DNA of 64,000 nt, from the NCBI GenBank assembly GCA_037074705.1, contig CM073596.1, positions 13,882,501 to 13,946,500 on the forward strand, given 5' to 3'. A program made the position numbers and the translations under genes. Source of the stretch: Zhengitettix transpicula (Eukaryota > Arthropoda > Insecta > Orthoptera > Tetrigidae). Below, piece after piece: positions 47,669-60,213 of the stretch; within the stretch, counting starts at the first letter, position 1, and every line of letters starts with the position of its first letter. The notes under the pieces are model-generated. The model worked only from the letters and a program-made list of their open reading frames with translations. It was not told where the DNA came from and did no database searches.

Positions 47669-48358
47669 TAGTTATACAATTTTTAAGAAAATTAACGCGA
47701 TGGTAGGGGCTGATGGTTTCCCATTCTACTTTTTATATAAGGTATAAAATGAGTTTATAATAATCTTAAGTCATCAAGATCTGTCATATTTAATCTATTT
47801 CTAGATGTTTTTAGTAAATTCTTAACGTTATTAAATTATGTCTCAAACAAGTCCGAATTAGAATAAAATAATGTTCGTTTATAAACATTTCCATCACGTT
47901 CCTATGATTGAACACTGACATCCCAATACGAAAATTCACGTGCAGATGACTTTTTCTTGAGCCCAATAATAAATTACAGTATGCCGTCAATTTATATTAA
48001 TCCTGACTTAATTTTTACGAATATTATAGACAGAAAATTTTATCTTCGCCCTGATCTAGACTTATTAAATGATCTTGTTTTGTAATAATGAGGCATTTTT
48101 TCTCTTCCTATAAGACGATTTAAATTATTTTCACTAATGTATATTTTATATTAGGTACTACCACTCGGAAATTATACAAGCAGTATTTGCCTGTACGTCT
48201 AATCGTTACCAACATTTCTTTATTCTGTATATATATAGGAGTTCTAGAAACATAAGTTTGTTTAAAGTTTTAAATAATTGAACTTCGATCATTAAGAAAT
48301 CTTCTTGTGAAGTATTAATTTGAAATAAATTAATTGTATAAATTTTTATCAGATATAT
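47669..48358. other. No recognised feature
   Basis: AT-rich spacer between the Helitron and LTR E. Confidence 0.4.
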
Positions 48359-49353
48359 TGTAATAATCAACAATTATACTTTATTTAATTTTTGAAGAAT
48401 TTGCCCCACGTTGTGGTAGCCATTTATGTAATGATCAAAATGATAAGCTTAATTAAATGAAAAATTAATTAAAATTTTACAAATATATTCTTTTGTTAAT
48501 TTGAGGCCTCTAAAATTTACAAACAATTACAATAAAATGAAAATGTCTTAATCTCTCAGGGTCTTTACTGGGTTTGATGATTTACAGTGAAAATTATTGA
48601 ATGATCTTATTAACAATACAGTTTAAAATTTACTTCAAAATAATGTGCTGATAAATGAAAGAAAAGCTACAAGAAAAACGAACGAAATCTGACTTTACCC
48701 TTTTAGTTAGCGTTTACAGATTTTATTAAAGTTCTGGTTACTTACGCATTGTTCGGCTGGTACCAGCATTCTTTTAGCGCTTCAAAAGTACACTATATTT
48801 TTTTACACAGATTCTAAATTTTTCTCTCAGATTCTACACTTATGAAGTGGAAATGCGATTACTAGGCTCCCAGGAACTCGGATAATCCTCCTAATTGGTC
48901 AGCTATCTGAAGTCGTTTTTCCCTCAGCACGAAATTGTTCAAGTTCTTTATAATGAAGCAAACCCTTGCTTCCGTTGGCTAATTGTTAGCACATATACTC
49001 GGTCCAGCTATCTGCTTGCTTAGGGGAATCTTATGAGTTGCAGATTTTAGCCTTTTACCGCATTATTAATCGGTTTGGATTGAAAACTTATAAGTAGCTC
49101 GGTGAAGATTTACTTTTACAATGTCTTTCCTTTCGTGGCTGACCGTAGACTTCGACTTTTCGCTTTCGCTCCTCGCTGTAGACTGCCAACTAACTATGCT
49201 TTTGCGCGCGTAATCGCCATTCCGAACCCTCAATAATAGGAACCAGAGCTCGCCTCTCATTGTCGCTTTGCTCGCTCTCGCTATAATTCAAACTGTTCGC
49301 TAACAATTCAAATTATTTAAAAACAATTAATGGCTAAATTAATTGGCGTTACA
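48359..49353 (-). mobile_element. Solo LTR E
   Basis: Starts tgtaataatcaa, ends ggcgttaca. ATAT precedes (48355-48358) and follows (49354-49357), a 4 bp target duplication. It shares tttgccccacgttg, ctcagggtctttactggg, gaaatctgacttt, ggctcccaggaactcggat and aacaattaatggc with F and G, defining a subfamily. No internal sequence. Confidence 0.8.
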
Positions 49354-50203
49354 ATATTTTAAAACATGTAATTTAAAAAATATTTTAATTATAAGAAAGG
49401 AAATAACCAATGGAAAATATCATAGAAACATTAAAGTTGTAAATGGTTTTTTCTTTATAATTATTGACACCTATTAAAAGAATCACGTTAATGGTAGAAT
49501 CCTCCCGAATTAACACGCTAACTATTTTACACGCTGTCCTGTCTTGTACCTGAAACGAGGATCGTGTGCAACTTGGTTTCGAAGTACGGAGAGTAAGGTG
49601 GAGAGCGCACAGAAAACACTCTCACTGCTGCCTCACTCTCCATCTCTTCTGCCCGTACTTTTTGCGCTATTTTCCGTAATAAAGTGGACAAGACGAGCGG
49701 GCATTATCATCACGGCTGTTGCATGTAAATTACCACTAAGAGACGAACAAATCTTGGCGCGGCTATTAAGCTAATGCCCCGCGTGCGTTCTGCGACAACT
49801 CGGTCTGCATTTTTAATGCGAAAGCGCAGCTCGTTTGCCAGACAATAGCGCGAGGCCTTTTCGCGAACAAAATGCGATATAAATTACCTCCCTGCCATAA
49901 AGGCGACAATATTCTCATTCGACGCGCCTAAGAGATTGATGGTTTTAAAATCGCGCCTTGCCAAGTTTTGTTGGGGGACGGGGACGGCGGCGACAAATGG
50001 GAGGATATAGAACCACTCAGGATTATAATCAATGTTGTCATCAGGTGATCCTATCTCCATATTTCAGTAAGCAATTTTCTGTCTCTAATTTTTATTAAAA
50101 GATTAATATTACAGTGACTAAAAAAAATAACCCTACCACTATTCGTCGCTATTCTTCTCAATCCGCAAGTTATATACACCTTGTATGTCTGATTATTATA
50201 TTA
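49354..50203. other. Single-copy region, GC-balanced island 49500-50000
   Basis: The island is CpG-containing and unrepeated, with a gccataaagg posterior-Hox-type site near 49896. The 76-codon frame at 49544-49774 has no known domain. A candidate conserved non-coding block. Confidence 0.35.
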
Positions 50204-50430
50204 CTAGCTGAGTGCGCTGCCCGGATATTTATTTAGGGCCATGGTTAATGCAAGAATTAAATTTCGTCCGAATTTAAAAGATAATTAATCATTTATACGA
50301 CTAATAATGCGCATTTGTGACACATATATTAAACATGGTGTTGTTTGAAAAGTCTTCTGATTGAAATTATTGCTACATAGGAGAAAAAAAACGTTAAAAA
50401 TAAAAAAATACGTCTGATTGAAAATAATAA
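50204..50430 (-). mobile_element. Helitron-like 3' end on minus strand
   Basis: ctagctgagtgcgctgcccgg is the complement of a CCGGGC..CAGCTAG Helitron-type terminus, preceded by a. The right limit is uncertain because the Penelope copy follows. Confidence 0.45.
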
Positions 50431-51420
50431 ATAAGAAAGAAGGAATTCAGACAAAAGAGATAGACATGAGAGACTTTGAAAATTCTTGTTTCTCTACTTC
50501 CTGTTCTTTACTTTCTGCCCAACCTCTTTGCCACATCAGATATGTAGATGACATTTTTTTGTATTGTTAATACCTCTCAAATCAACATTATGAACAATAC
50601 TTTCAATAATTATCATCCCCCAACTTACAATTCACCCATGAACTTGAATTAAACCATACTCTTAATTTCTTTGACGTCACTGTATCCATTCACAATGCTT
50701 CCATTCTCACCAATTGGTTCAGAAAACCTACATACTCTGGACGTGTTCTCAATTATCTTTCTGATCGTCCCCCAAACCAAAAGACAGCTATGGTATACAA
50801 TCTTGTAGACAGAGCTATATTAATTTTTAACTCCAAGCTCCATCAACACAACTTAAATATAGTCCGAAACATTTTAATCTCCAATGAGTACCCTTTAAAT
50901 TTTATTATTAAACACACATCCAGCAAATTGAACAACATCCAATATCCTACTGTCAATCGTCCCCAAACACCTCACGCCAATTTTTTTCTCGTACTCCCTT
51001 ATTACAAATTTCTACATCACAAATTCGTCCAAGTATTCAAAGAATATCAAATATCCGTCATTTAAAGATCCACTAATGCCCTTTTATACTTGATTAAAAA
51101 CCACAACGACCCACTTGACACCTACAGCAAACATTGTGTTGCTTACAAAATCTCTTGCTCTAATTGTAATTCCTGCTACATAGGGCGAACAAAACGTTCC
51201 CTTAATACACGTATCAAGGGACATATGTCCTATATCAAATTTCCCATTGATAAAGAATCTGTAGTACCCAAACATATCATAAATTCTAAACAAACATTTG
51301 ATTGGAAAAATTATAAGATTTTAGACATTTGACACCAGGTACAATTCCAGACTCATTTCAGAGATGCTTCGCATTAAATCAATTATTAATGTTCAAACAG
51401 ACACTATGAAACTCAACTAT
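50431..51420 (+). pseudogene. Penelope-like element copy 2, broken
   Basis: Only a scrap of terminal repeat precedes it (aataagaaag..aattcagaca). It then has the same region as copy 1: ATGAGAGACTTTGAAAATTC-type start (MRDFENSC), RYVDD followed by an extra T in the T run near 50557 that shifts the frame, LTNWFRKPTYSGRV in pieces, NLNIVRNILISNEYPLNFI, and the GIY-YIG part VAYKISCSNCNSCYIGRTKRS (core CYIGRTKRSLNTRIKGH). It has about 13 extra codons (FFLVLPYYKF) relative to copy 1. No right terminal repeat is seen. Confidence 0.85.
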
Positions 51421-51545
51421 TGCTAGGATCCCTTATTAATACGCGCTAAAAAAATAAAAAGTATTTTTATTTAATCCAATAAGGCTTCAAACAGAAACAA
51501 CGAAACTCAACAATAGTCATTATTCCTTATTTTCTTTAATGTTAC

Positions 51546-51963
51546 TTTTTTTTAGGGTAACAGGCTATATGGTGGCAAACTTCCCTTTAATAGCATAGGA
51601 AGGGATTTGAAAGGGGGGATGCGGAAGGATAGAGGAAGGCAGCCAAGGGTTAACTAGGGTCCATGGGCTGTGGTTTAAGGATCCTTCCCGGAAATTCGCC
51701 TAAAAGTGATGCAGGGAAAACCATAGCATACCTGCATCAGGTAGGTTGGGCATTTGGTGCTTGTCCCACGCCCTTCCGATGGCAGGAGAGGAGTTAGTTG
51801 TGGGGTCGTAGCTTTCCCCTCGCCGTGCCTTGACCAGTTTAGGGGGCAACTGGCCGACTCTTCCAATAGGAATAGCGGACAACTCTCACCGTATGCCCAA
51901 GGTCTGCGACCCCGGAACATACAACTCTCAAAACAGGCCAAGGTGCCTCGGCTTGTAGGAACC
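51546..51963 (-). mobile_element. SINE-like retroposon copy 7
   Basis: An 8-base T run then agggtaacaggctatatgg marks the complement of the tailed 3' end. It lost about 15 bp between ggctatatgg and ggcaaacttcccttt. The body continues to caaggtgcctcggcttg and stops at ggaacct, so it is 5'-truncated. Confidence 0.83.
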
Positions 51964-52112
51964 TATATTTGCTTTTGTTTTACCGCTTGAGTTTTGCTTC
52001 GGGTCTGTGAAAAGCTCCTAATAATATTACCTGAGGTAAGCACACAGTAATTTGTAGAACGTTTTTTTTTAAAAATTTATTCACTTCTAACCCTGGTCTG
52101 TTTTGTTATCTA

Positions 52113-52890
52113 TCTATATATATAAAAATGAATTGCTGTTCGTTAGTCTCACTAAAACTCGAGAACGGCTGAACGGATTTATCTTATCTTAGTCTTGAAA
52201 TGTTTGTGGAGGTCTAGGGAAGGTTTAAAAGGCGAGAAAATATCGAATAATTTCCGGTAAAACCCTAAAAACAGCCCTTTTCTATTTCCCATACAAACGT
52301 TTTCTAAATAAAATACAAATCTACACCAGTCGAGCAATTTTCACCAAATTTCGTACACGTGTTCTTTGCGACCAGGAAACAAACACTGTCGGGGTGAGAC
52401 GCGTCTTCCACCCCCAGAAGTGGGGGTGGAAATATTTAAACATACTAAAACAGCCGATATTTGATTCGGATAAATATTTTTAGGGGTCAAAGATATTGAT
52501 AGTGTTTCTACCAATGTTATCTGAATACAATTTTCATCCCCTACGCCCTGTGAAAAGGACACCCTTCGGGTTTGGGGTGGAGATGCTTTACAGTAAAATA
52601 ACGCGAATACAACCGTGATTGGAGTCAAATCAAAGGTTATGGAAGTCACTGTGTTTAGTTACGACATTCAAATTGGCATTTACCCCTCAGATGCAGGGGT
52701 AGCGGGGTGCAAATTTTGGAACATGCAAACACGGCAGATATTTGCGTTGAAGAAATATTTTTCAGAGTTAATTATAATGATTAGGGTTCGAGTAGCGTTA
52801 CATAAAAATTGCGCAAAAGCAGCCGAAATTGGAGTCATATCGGGGGTTATTGATAAATGACATCTCGGGCAACGCCGGGCACCCAGCTAG
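52113..52890 (+). mobile_element. Helitron-like non-autonomous element, both ends clear
   Basis: 5' tctatatatataaaaatg with gagaacggctgaacgg inside; 3' cgggcaacgccgggcacc then cagctag. Preceded by A and followed by T, as expected for Helitron insertion between A and T. The 5' gaacggctgaac block matches the coding Helitron at 46535, suggesting it could be mobilised by a relative of that element. The body matches 23440-24547. Confidence 0.82.
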
Positions 52891-55800
52891 TCATCAATAA
52901 TTTTTAATTTTGAGAAATATCTTTATTGTTGCGCTGAAGGAGACAGGTTCTTAGATCAATATCGGTCAGTCCCAACTAGGAAATTATTCGATTTATCAGG
53001 AATGCGTGAGGTGAAGGTATTGTGGCGCCCTCAGGGAAATGTTCTTGCGCGCGTGTCTTTTACAGTAGTCGGTGTTTATCTACGGCCCTTCCTCTTCTCC
53101 CCAGGGCCGGCCGTAATTCTGTAAGGCAAGACGTACGCCTCGCCCAGCACATCGATTCCTGCAGTTATACCTTAGAACAAGGCCTCCAATCCTCCGCTGG
53201 AGCATAAACTGCCCTTTGGAGTGAAATGCAGTCGAGCTTTCCTGTCGCCTTCCAGGCAAATTGAAGGCAGAATAAATTTGTGGGAAATTATTACTTCCGT
53301 GCATTATTGAATGTCATGTCGATCGTAATTAATAACATTTACCGAAATAGTTTGTAAAATTCCGTAGACAGTTTAAACAAAGCGCATATTCTTGAATACT
53401 TTCACATTCCTAAAAGTGATTTCTGCTTGTTTCTGCAAAAGAGGAAAGATGAAAAAATTACTGCGGCTAAATTTCAGCTTGATACGCAGGAAAACTAAAA
53501 AAATTGTTACGACAGAAACAAAATCGGTTCAGATTTTTTGTAATTAATGGTATAGTAATTAAATGAATTTCAGATATATTTACAAGTATATATTTCCCCT
53601 CATATCGTTCTTTAATAAGCCAGCTGAAAGCAATCCCGTTTCTCACCCTTGAACCGCGCAGCGACGATTCTTTATTATTTTTATTAATTCTAAGAATGCA
53701 GAAAGACACATCAAAATTGTAACAATGCTGATTTCCGGCAAACATACGTGAAGCATAACCTCTACTACGGTTTATTTCGTCACTGCAGGACGCAGGATCA
53801 ACTTGATCAATTACTGAAATGAAATTTCGCCGGACACGGTGGCCAAGCCTAATTAGCTCGGACTCCACAAAGGAATACGTCCTCAAAGTGACCCCACAAA
53901 TTCTGCTATCCTATTAGCCTGTTATTGGGCTGTGTCATTATCATAATAAGCTATTTCAATCCATATCTGCGGGTTCTAGCACCCTACACATATAATTTTA
54001 ATACCATTGACAGTGGAAGCGCTGTCGAGAAGAAACGGATCCCTTCTAGCGCCAACTTGGAATGAGGGAATGACAACAGACACACACACACGTTTATCAC
54101 CATAAGCTTACAATAACATTTTGTTACAGACTTTCATGTTAATCCGCTTTACAGTTTAAATTATATTTTTTGTAAACCTGATCACGTGTTTTTAAATTAA
54201 CTGATAATTTTTAATGGTGTATTTTGGCCACAATAATAACGAACAAAGTTTTATTTACTTGTCAAACTCTACAATCTGAATTTATTTTCGTCGATGAAAA
54301 ATGAAAGGATTGTGCTGTACATTTATTTTTGGTGGAAAGTCATGTCAAATCAAAAGTCAGCGAGTTCTTTTTAAAATGATAGAGAATAATGAGCTTGTTA
54401 GTATGTTATTAATGAGAATCGAATGCAAAATCCAGCTGAAACGATTACCTATTAGGTCTAGTTCTGTTTTTTTTAAAAAATTGCGACTGGAACGCGGGTA
54501 CGAATTCACTGTCACGTCGCTGAAATGTAGCACTTTGTTCTTATTTCCGATCGCCACACGTTCCAATTAACAATAATGAGAAAAACGACAGTGAGCGACC
54601 GTTGTGTTTCGACGGACATGAATTGACCTGTGGTGCTTTGTCGATTGCGCATTTCAACGCCACAGAAATGCCTCCCCCCGCAACCCCCCCCCCCCCGCCC
54701 TTTCCGACATCGCTCTCAATCCTTATTATTACTCCACCGATTGCTAACGATCATTGTTGTTCCGCTCGCTTGTCACAAACCACGAGAAATTCTTCGCGAT
54801 GCACGCGCCGGTACAATAAATCGCAGGGCTAATTGATTTTATCGACGACTTTAATTGAAACTGCAAAAGCGTCGTATATGCGGATCCGACCAATAACAAC
54901 GGCCGGCTGTCACCGTTGCAATCCCAAACGCAATTTTCATGGCGTTTTTAACATGCACGGTGTAACACAACAGCAATCACACAATTCAGCCCAGTTTAGC
55001 CTTCATAATTTTTACACGCCCGTATCCAAACACAAGCCTCGCTCTCCCCCCCCTCTGTTTTTAAACCGAATTACATCAATAAATGGGGGTTGTCGGTGAA
55101 AACAAAAATCTAAATAAATGCTTTAAATTTGTCCTCTGCCAGTCGATCAATGAATGCTAACATAATAAACATTTCATATTACATTACAATTTCCGTTTTT
55201 AACATTTTTAGTTTTACAGCCCTCTCTTTTTGTTTTTCTGTGCGCTGTTACAAATAAAACATTCGGTGTCAATTAGCTACAATTGGTGAACAAACATACA
55301 AACTGTATTTACAGTTGAGTCATAAGAGAAATGAATATCCACGCTACTCAGAGAAACGAATTCACTACTCGATTACGTGTTAAATACCTTTAAAAATATT
55401 TTAAAAGATCTGAATGAAATAAATGGTAGAATAAATTTTTGGTACAGAATTAAGGGAGAAAATATATTTTCTGTCCAGCTATCGATTGGGATTTTTTTTT
55501 TACAAATGTATAAGAAAGGCGTCCAGAACATACGAAAATTAAGGAATAAACATTGTCAAATTATAATAAAATAACTAATAAATATGTAAATAATTAAAAC
55601 CTGCAAACAGTATAACCTCAGAAAAAGTCTGCATTTATCGTAAATTATTTGTATTAGAAAATTAAATTAAATGTAAGTAATTAATAATCTCTTGTCCAGA
55701 ATATTAAAAATGGTAAATAAATTTTAATATTGATATATTTAATCTTAAATGAAATTGTTTCTAATATTTTGTAAAGTGAACGACGTTTCTGGGTTTGTAT

Positions 55801-56088
55801 TGTAATGTATTTATATCCGTAATGTTAAATTTTGTACGAATTTATTGTTAAATCACAATTTATCTACAGGGGTCTATGTTGATTAATAAGGTTGTATTTA
55901 TATACGAGTTAACCAATTTCTGTCGTTTACGAATAAATAAAAATATTATCTCAGTAGAAGTATGGGGCTTAATATCGTAAAGAAGTGATGAATTGAGGAC
56001 GTGAAAACAAGACTACGGAATTGTGGATTTCGATGCATTACAAGATTTATTAGAATTAAGAGGATGCACGATTTAAATGGAAATAAAC
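52891..56088. other. Single-copy region with several GC-balanced islands
   Basis: Islands at about 52980-53300, 53620-54080 and 54480-55090 are unrepeated; the last contains a long C run near 54686. The longest frame is 139 codons on minus (53467-53886) and has no recognisable domain; paired frames at 54602-55099 are Pro/Ser low complexity. From 55100 to 56088 it is AT-rich with nothing seen. Confidence 0.35.
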
Positions 56089-57213
56089 TGTAATAATTAA
56101 CAATGATAGTTTATTTCATTTTTAATTTAAAGAATTTGAAGAATTTACCTCACGTGAAGCGCCATTTAGGTAATAATTAAATGTAAGGCGTTAATTAAAT
56201 GAAATAATAATCAAAATTAACAAACAAAATATTTATTTATTTTGTGGCAATAAAGATAATTACAACAAAATTTGAGATCTTTCTCTCTCTCAGGGCCTCT
56301 TCTGGGTTTGATAATGGATACAACAAAATGATTTAAAAATCTTATTAACAAACAGTTCACATTTTACCTAAGCAATATGTCGATAGAAAGAAATTAAGAG
56401 TAAAGAAATTAACTCTGATTGACAATTAAAAGAGAACGAAATCTGACTTTATTCTTTTAATTAAAGTTTGCAACTAATCATTAGTTTTGGTTTTGTTACT
56501 TACGTCCAGCTGGTATCAACATTCTTTTTGGTTTCGGAAGTACACTATTAAAAACTTTTACACTGATTGTAAATATTGTCTACAGATTTTACACTATTGA
56601 AGTCAAAATCGATAGGCTCCCAGGAACTCGGATGATCCTCCTGAATGTCAGCTATCTGATGTCTGCTTGTCTTACAGGAATCTTATGATTCGTAGATTTA
56701 TTAGTCTTTTACTGGACGTAAACTGCAACGTAGCTCCTTGTAGATTTATTTTAACTGTTTATTCTTTCGGAGCGAGCTAACTTTTCTTTAGCTCCTTGCT
56801 GTAGACTTAAACTGCTCTTACTTTCCAATTATTTACGCTGCATACTTGCGGCGTGAATGTTTTCTTCGTATTAAAATACAACTTTAACTAGTTATACATT
56901 GACGATGTCTAGTCTCGGCTCAAATTATATTTCTTGTTCTGCTCCTCATAATGTATTTCCGCCATCAGCTCCTAACAATCTTTCTCCGCTAACAGTTATA
57001 TTGCTTGTTCTGCTCCTCACGATGTTTTTCCGCAAACTGACTCCTATTGGTTTCTAGTTTTAGCGCGCATACGCCATTTTTGACTTTTCGACAAAGCAAA
57101 GTGATCTCGCTTCTCTCATTGTTGCTTTGTTCGATCAGACCGCTATAATGGATTTATCAAACAATTCAAATTTTACGTCGAAACAATTAATGGCCTATAT
57201 AATTGGCATTTCA
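56089..57213 (-). mobile_element. Solo LTR F
   Basis: Starts tgtaataattaac, ends ggcatttca. It shares the subfamily blocks of LTR E, including cctcacgtgaagcgcc, ctctcagggcctcttctgggttt and ggctcccaggaactcggat. The 3' side reads atatata; the 5' side aaac has diverged from ATAT or was never a clean duplication. Confidence 0.75.
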
Positions 57214-57558
57214 ATATATAAAAAGAAAACAGGAGATAAATTCAATTTAGTGAGTAATTTATGATTCTCAGAAAGCAAGCAAAAGCTATCACGGCAAGTT
57301 TCTTTACGTCACTGCTACTTCACAGAAACATAAAAACGCCTGTCTTGACGAGATACAACGTGGGCTCCGGTCACCGGTGTCGTGCAGGAATGGGAGGCAA
57401 CAACCGCAAAACTTCGGCTGGTCAGAGAATTGTCTGGTCGTCTGTAAATTAGGTTGGCGAACACTGCTTTCCGAAGGAGAATTCAATTCATTACGCACAC
57501 ACACTCACAAACACTCACATAATTACACACAGACACACACACACATACACATATATAC
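57214..57558. other. Spacer between LTR F and G with (CA)n
   Basis: 345 bp of balanced sequence ending in (CA)n (57498-57546) and atatatac against LTR G. Short frames on both strands show no domain. Confidence 0.5.
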
Positions 57559-58559
57559 TGTAATGAATAAAAAGATGACAATTAATTAATTTGCCCCACG
57601 TTGAAGGCGTCAGGTATGTTATGAACAACTGGATTTAATTAACTTATAGCAATAATTAACAACAGTGATTAAGCTTAAAAGAAATTTATTATTGTTGACA
57701 ACTTTTACAAGACCTATTTTCATGCCGAATTTCATCGATTTAAACAAATACTTTAATTTTTATTTATTAATTAGCAACATTTTTGAACATACAGTTCTGA
57801 TATCATTACAATTAAATTCGTCGAATCTCTTATCTCAGGGTCACTACTGGGTTTGATAATTAGAACAAAATCGATGTATAAACTGTCAATTAACAATTCA
57901 AATATAAAAAAAAATTAACCTAAAACAATATGAAAATAAGTGAAAAGAAAGCTGAACGCAATGAAAACTGAACGAAATCTGACTCCACCCTTTTGATTAT
58001 CGTTTACAAATTTATCAAAGTTTTGGTTACTCACGGACCGTCTGTCTGGTATCAGATCTCTCTCTTGTATCTTGAACACTACCACACTTTAATGTTAACA
58101 TCAGGCCTTGGTTTTCACTGATTCTACACTTCACTTTAAAATTTGGCAAGATTGGCTGTATTTCGTTGACTGCTCCGCTCCACAATAACTTACCAGTGTT
58201 CTCCTGGATCAATTCCTCCACGAAGATTTTGGAAAGTTCTATTCTGACAAAACTGCTATTACTTTCCAATATTTACGATGCAATACTTCTGTGAATGTTT
58301 TACTTTGTATTAATTCAAAACTTTAACTGGTAATACATTAACGAAGTCTAGTCTCTGCTCAAGTTTTATTTGTTCTGTCCCTTGCAATGTTTCGCCGCCA
58401 ACTGGTCTTTCTCCAAGCGCATACTCAGTTTGCTAAGCGCGGGCTCCATAGTTAAACAATGGAAAAAAAACCCGTATTCATTGCCGCCTTTACGCATTCG
58501 TACCGCTAACAATATAATTATATTAAAAACAATTAACAGCCTGTTTAATTGGCATTACA
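57559..58559 (-). mobile_element. Solo LTR G
   Basis: Starts tgtaatgaataa, ends ggcattaca, with atatatac before and atatatatat after. It carries ttgccccacgttgaaggcg, tctcagggtcactactggg, gaacgaaatctgact and aacaattaacagcctg blocks of the family. 345 bp from LTR F. Confidence 0.78.
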
Positions 58560-58569
58560 ATATATATAT

Positions 58570-58650
58570 ATAGAATAATATTTTTATTGACAGGCATAGC
58601 AGTGAATGTGATTATCGTCTCACTTTCCAAAAATTTAGGCGTCTTTCGAC

Positions 58651-58695
<45 letters not shown>

Positions 58696-59166
58696 TATAT
58701 ATATTAGAGAGATTACATATGTTTCATGGAATGTTTTTATAAATTATTTATTTAATTATTGGCGGCGTAACTTAGAGGTCGAGCATTGTGAAGAACAGCA
58801 TTGTTTGGCGCGAGAATGCAGAGACTATAATGGTTGCTACGGTGTATTGTCGAATAAGCGTATATAAGACGCTCAGAACTTTTATCGAACAGTCAGAAAG
58901 CAGTGTGTGTGTGTTTTGATGTCTTGTCGAAACCGTCAGAAAAGAGTCAGAGAGCAGTATTTTGTGAGAAATAGTCAGTCAGTCATGTGTGTTCTGGGAG
59001 CAAAGCCAAAGGTGGCCGAATTCAGCAAAGTATAAGCTGAATAAATGAGGGATTTTCCACAGAAAACTGAGTGTGATGATACGTACCACAGCAAACTAGA
59101 AAGGCGCCTAAAGTGTTGGAAAGTGAGATGATAATTGCATTCCTGTCAATAAAAATATTATTCTAT
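58570..59166. mobile_element. Foldback element with ~75 bp inverted ends and TATA-like core
   Basis: 58570 onward (atagaataatatttttattg, then acagg, tctcactttcca, tttaggcg) is the inverse of 59097-59166; the outer 25 bp match exactly. The interior holds gcgtatataagacgctcag (58858-58876), a promoter-like TATA, followed by several gtcaga(a/g)a repeats, much like the R region of LTR C. No coding sequence. It may be a deletion derivative of an element with inverted ends, or an LTR fragment flanked by rearranged copies. A (TA)n run (58657-58692) lies just inside the left arm. Confidence 0.7.
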
Positions 59167-59338
59167 AAAAATCAAAATATCCACGTGTGCACAAACCAGA
59201 GCAGCTCTGAAAAAAAGGGTATATAATAACGTACATTTTTTAAACCTTTACGTCAATATCGTTTACGGTCAGATTTCTATAACTTCATCAGATTTCTATA
59301 ATTTTGTTGTTGTTAGTCTTTGTTTGAACTTTTGTTAT

Positions 59339-60213
59339 TGTAAATTAAATTAATTTCTCTTGCTTTTATTATTTTTTATTGTGACTTTCTAGGAAAATAC
59401 AACTTTATAATTTTACAACAATTACATATAATTATTTTTTTCTCAGGGTCTTTACTAAGCAATGTTAGTAAGAACAAACAAATTTAATAAACTAATTAAC
59501 AAATCAAAATTTAAATGAACGGAATATAAATTCTAAACACAATAAAGAAAACGAAAACCAAACAATATATCGAAATCTGACTTATACCTTTAATCCTCGT
59601 TTACAGACTTTAAATAATTGTTTTTGTACTCACGAATGTCTTTCTGGTACCAGATCTGATTCTTGGAGCTTGAGGGCACAACTCGTAAAATGGCCGTTAC
59701 TCACGGATTCTACACATCATTTTTAATAAACACGTTCGTAGTTCTCGTTGTTATTCAACTTGGAATTTTGGGATCAGCCACTACCTCGGTCAGCCCTCGG
59801 ACGTATGTCTCCTCGATGCCTATATGCGAAATGTTATTTCGCATCTGTGTGGTGCAAAGCTTTTGATTCTACTTTGCGATTTTATATCATGAGTCTCTCC
59901 GTCAAGAACTATTTACTTGTGTTTTATAGAGTTTAATAGATCTCGCAGTTGAAATTCCTGGACCACGCAATTCGTACGTTTTAGGTCAGTCTACTCTCTC
60001 TCTCTCGAAACGTTCGCCGGACTTTTCTCTTTCTCTCAAAACTTTTGCCAGACCTCCTCTCTCTCCCAAAACGTTCGCCTGACTGACTTCCGTACGAGCG
60101 CGCGGTTTCCAACAACTATCGCCGACAAAGAGCCGTGATTGTTGCTTTCAAGAAATGTACAGCTAACAATCCAATTATATTAAAACAATTAATGGCCTCT
60201 AATTAATATTACA
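59339..60213 (-). mobile_element. Solo LTR H
   Basis: Starts tgtaaattaaat, ends aatattaca. It matches LTR D closely through gtttacagactttaaataattg, ccagatctgattcttggagcttgag, cctcggacgtatgtctcctcgatgcc and tttcgcatctgtgtggtgcaaa. It contains (TC)n and repeated aaacgttcgcc...gact modules at 60000-60090. Sense is minus. Confidence 0.72.

Noticed and set aside
53467..53886. 139-codon minus-strand frame
   Set aside because: No domain or repeat match. A frame this long can occur by chance in a window of this size.
54602..55099. Overlapping Pro/Ser-rich frames as a host gene
   Set aside because: Low complexity around a C run, two frames open at once, no recognisable protein.
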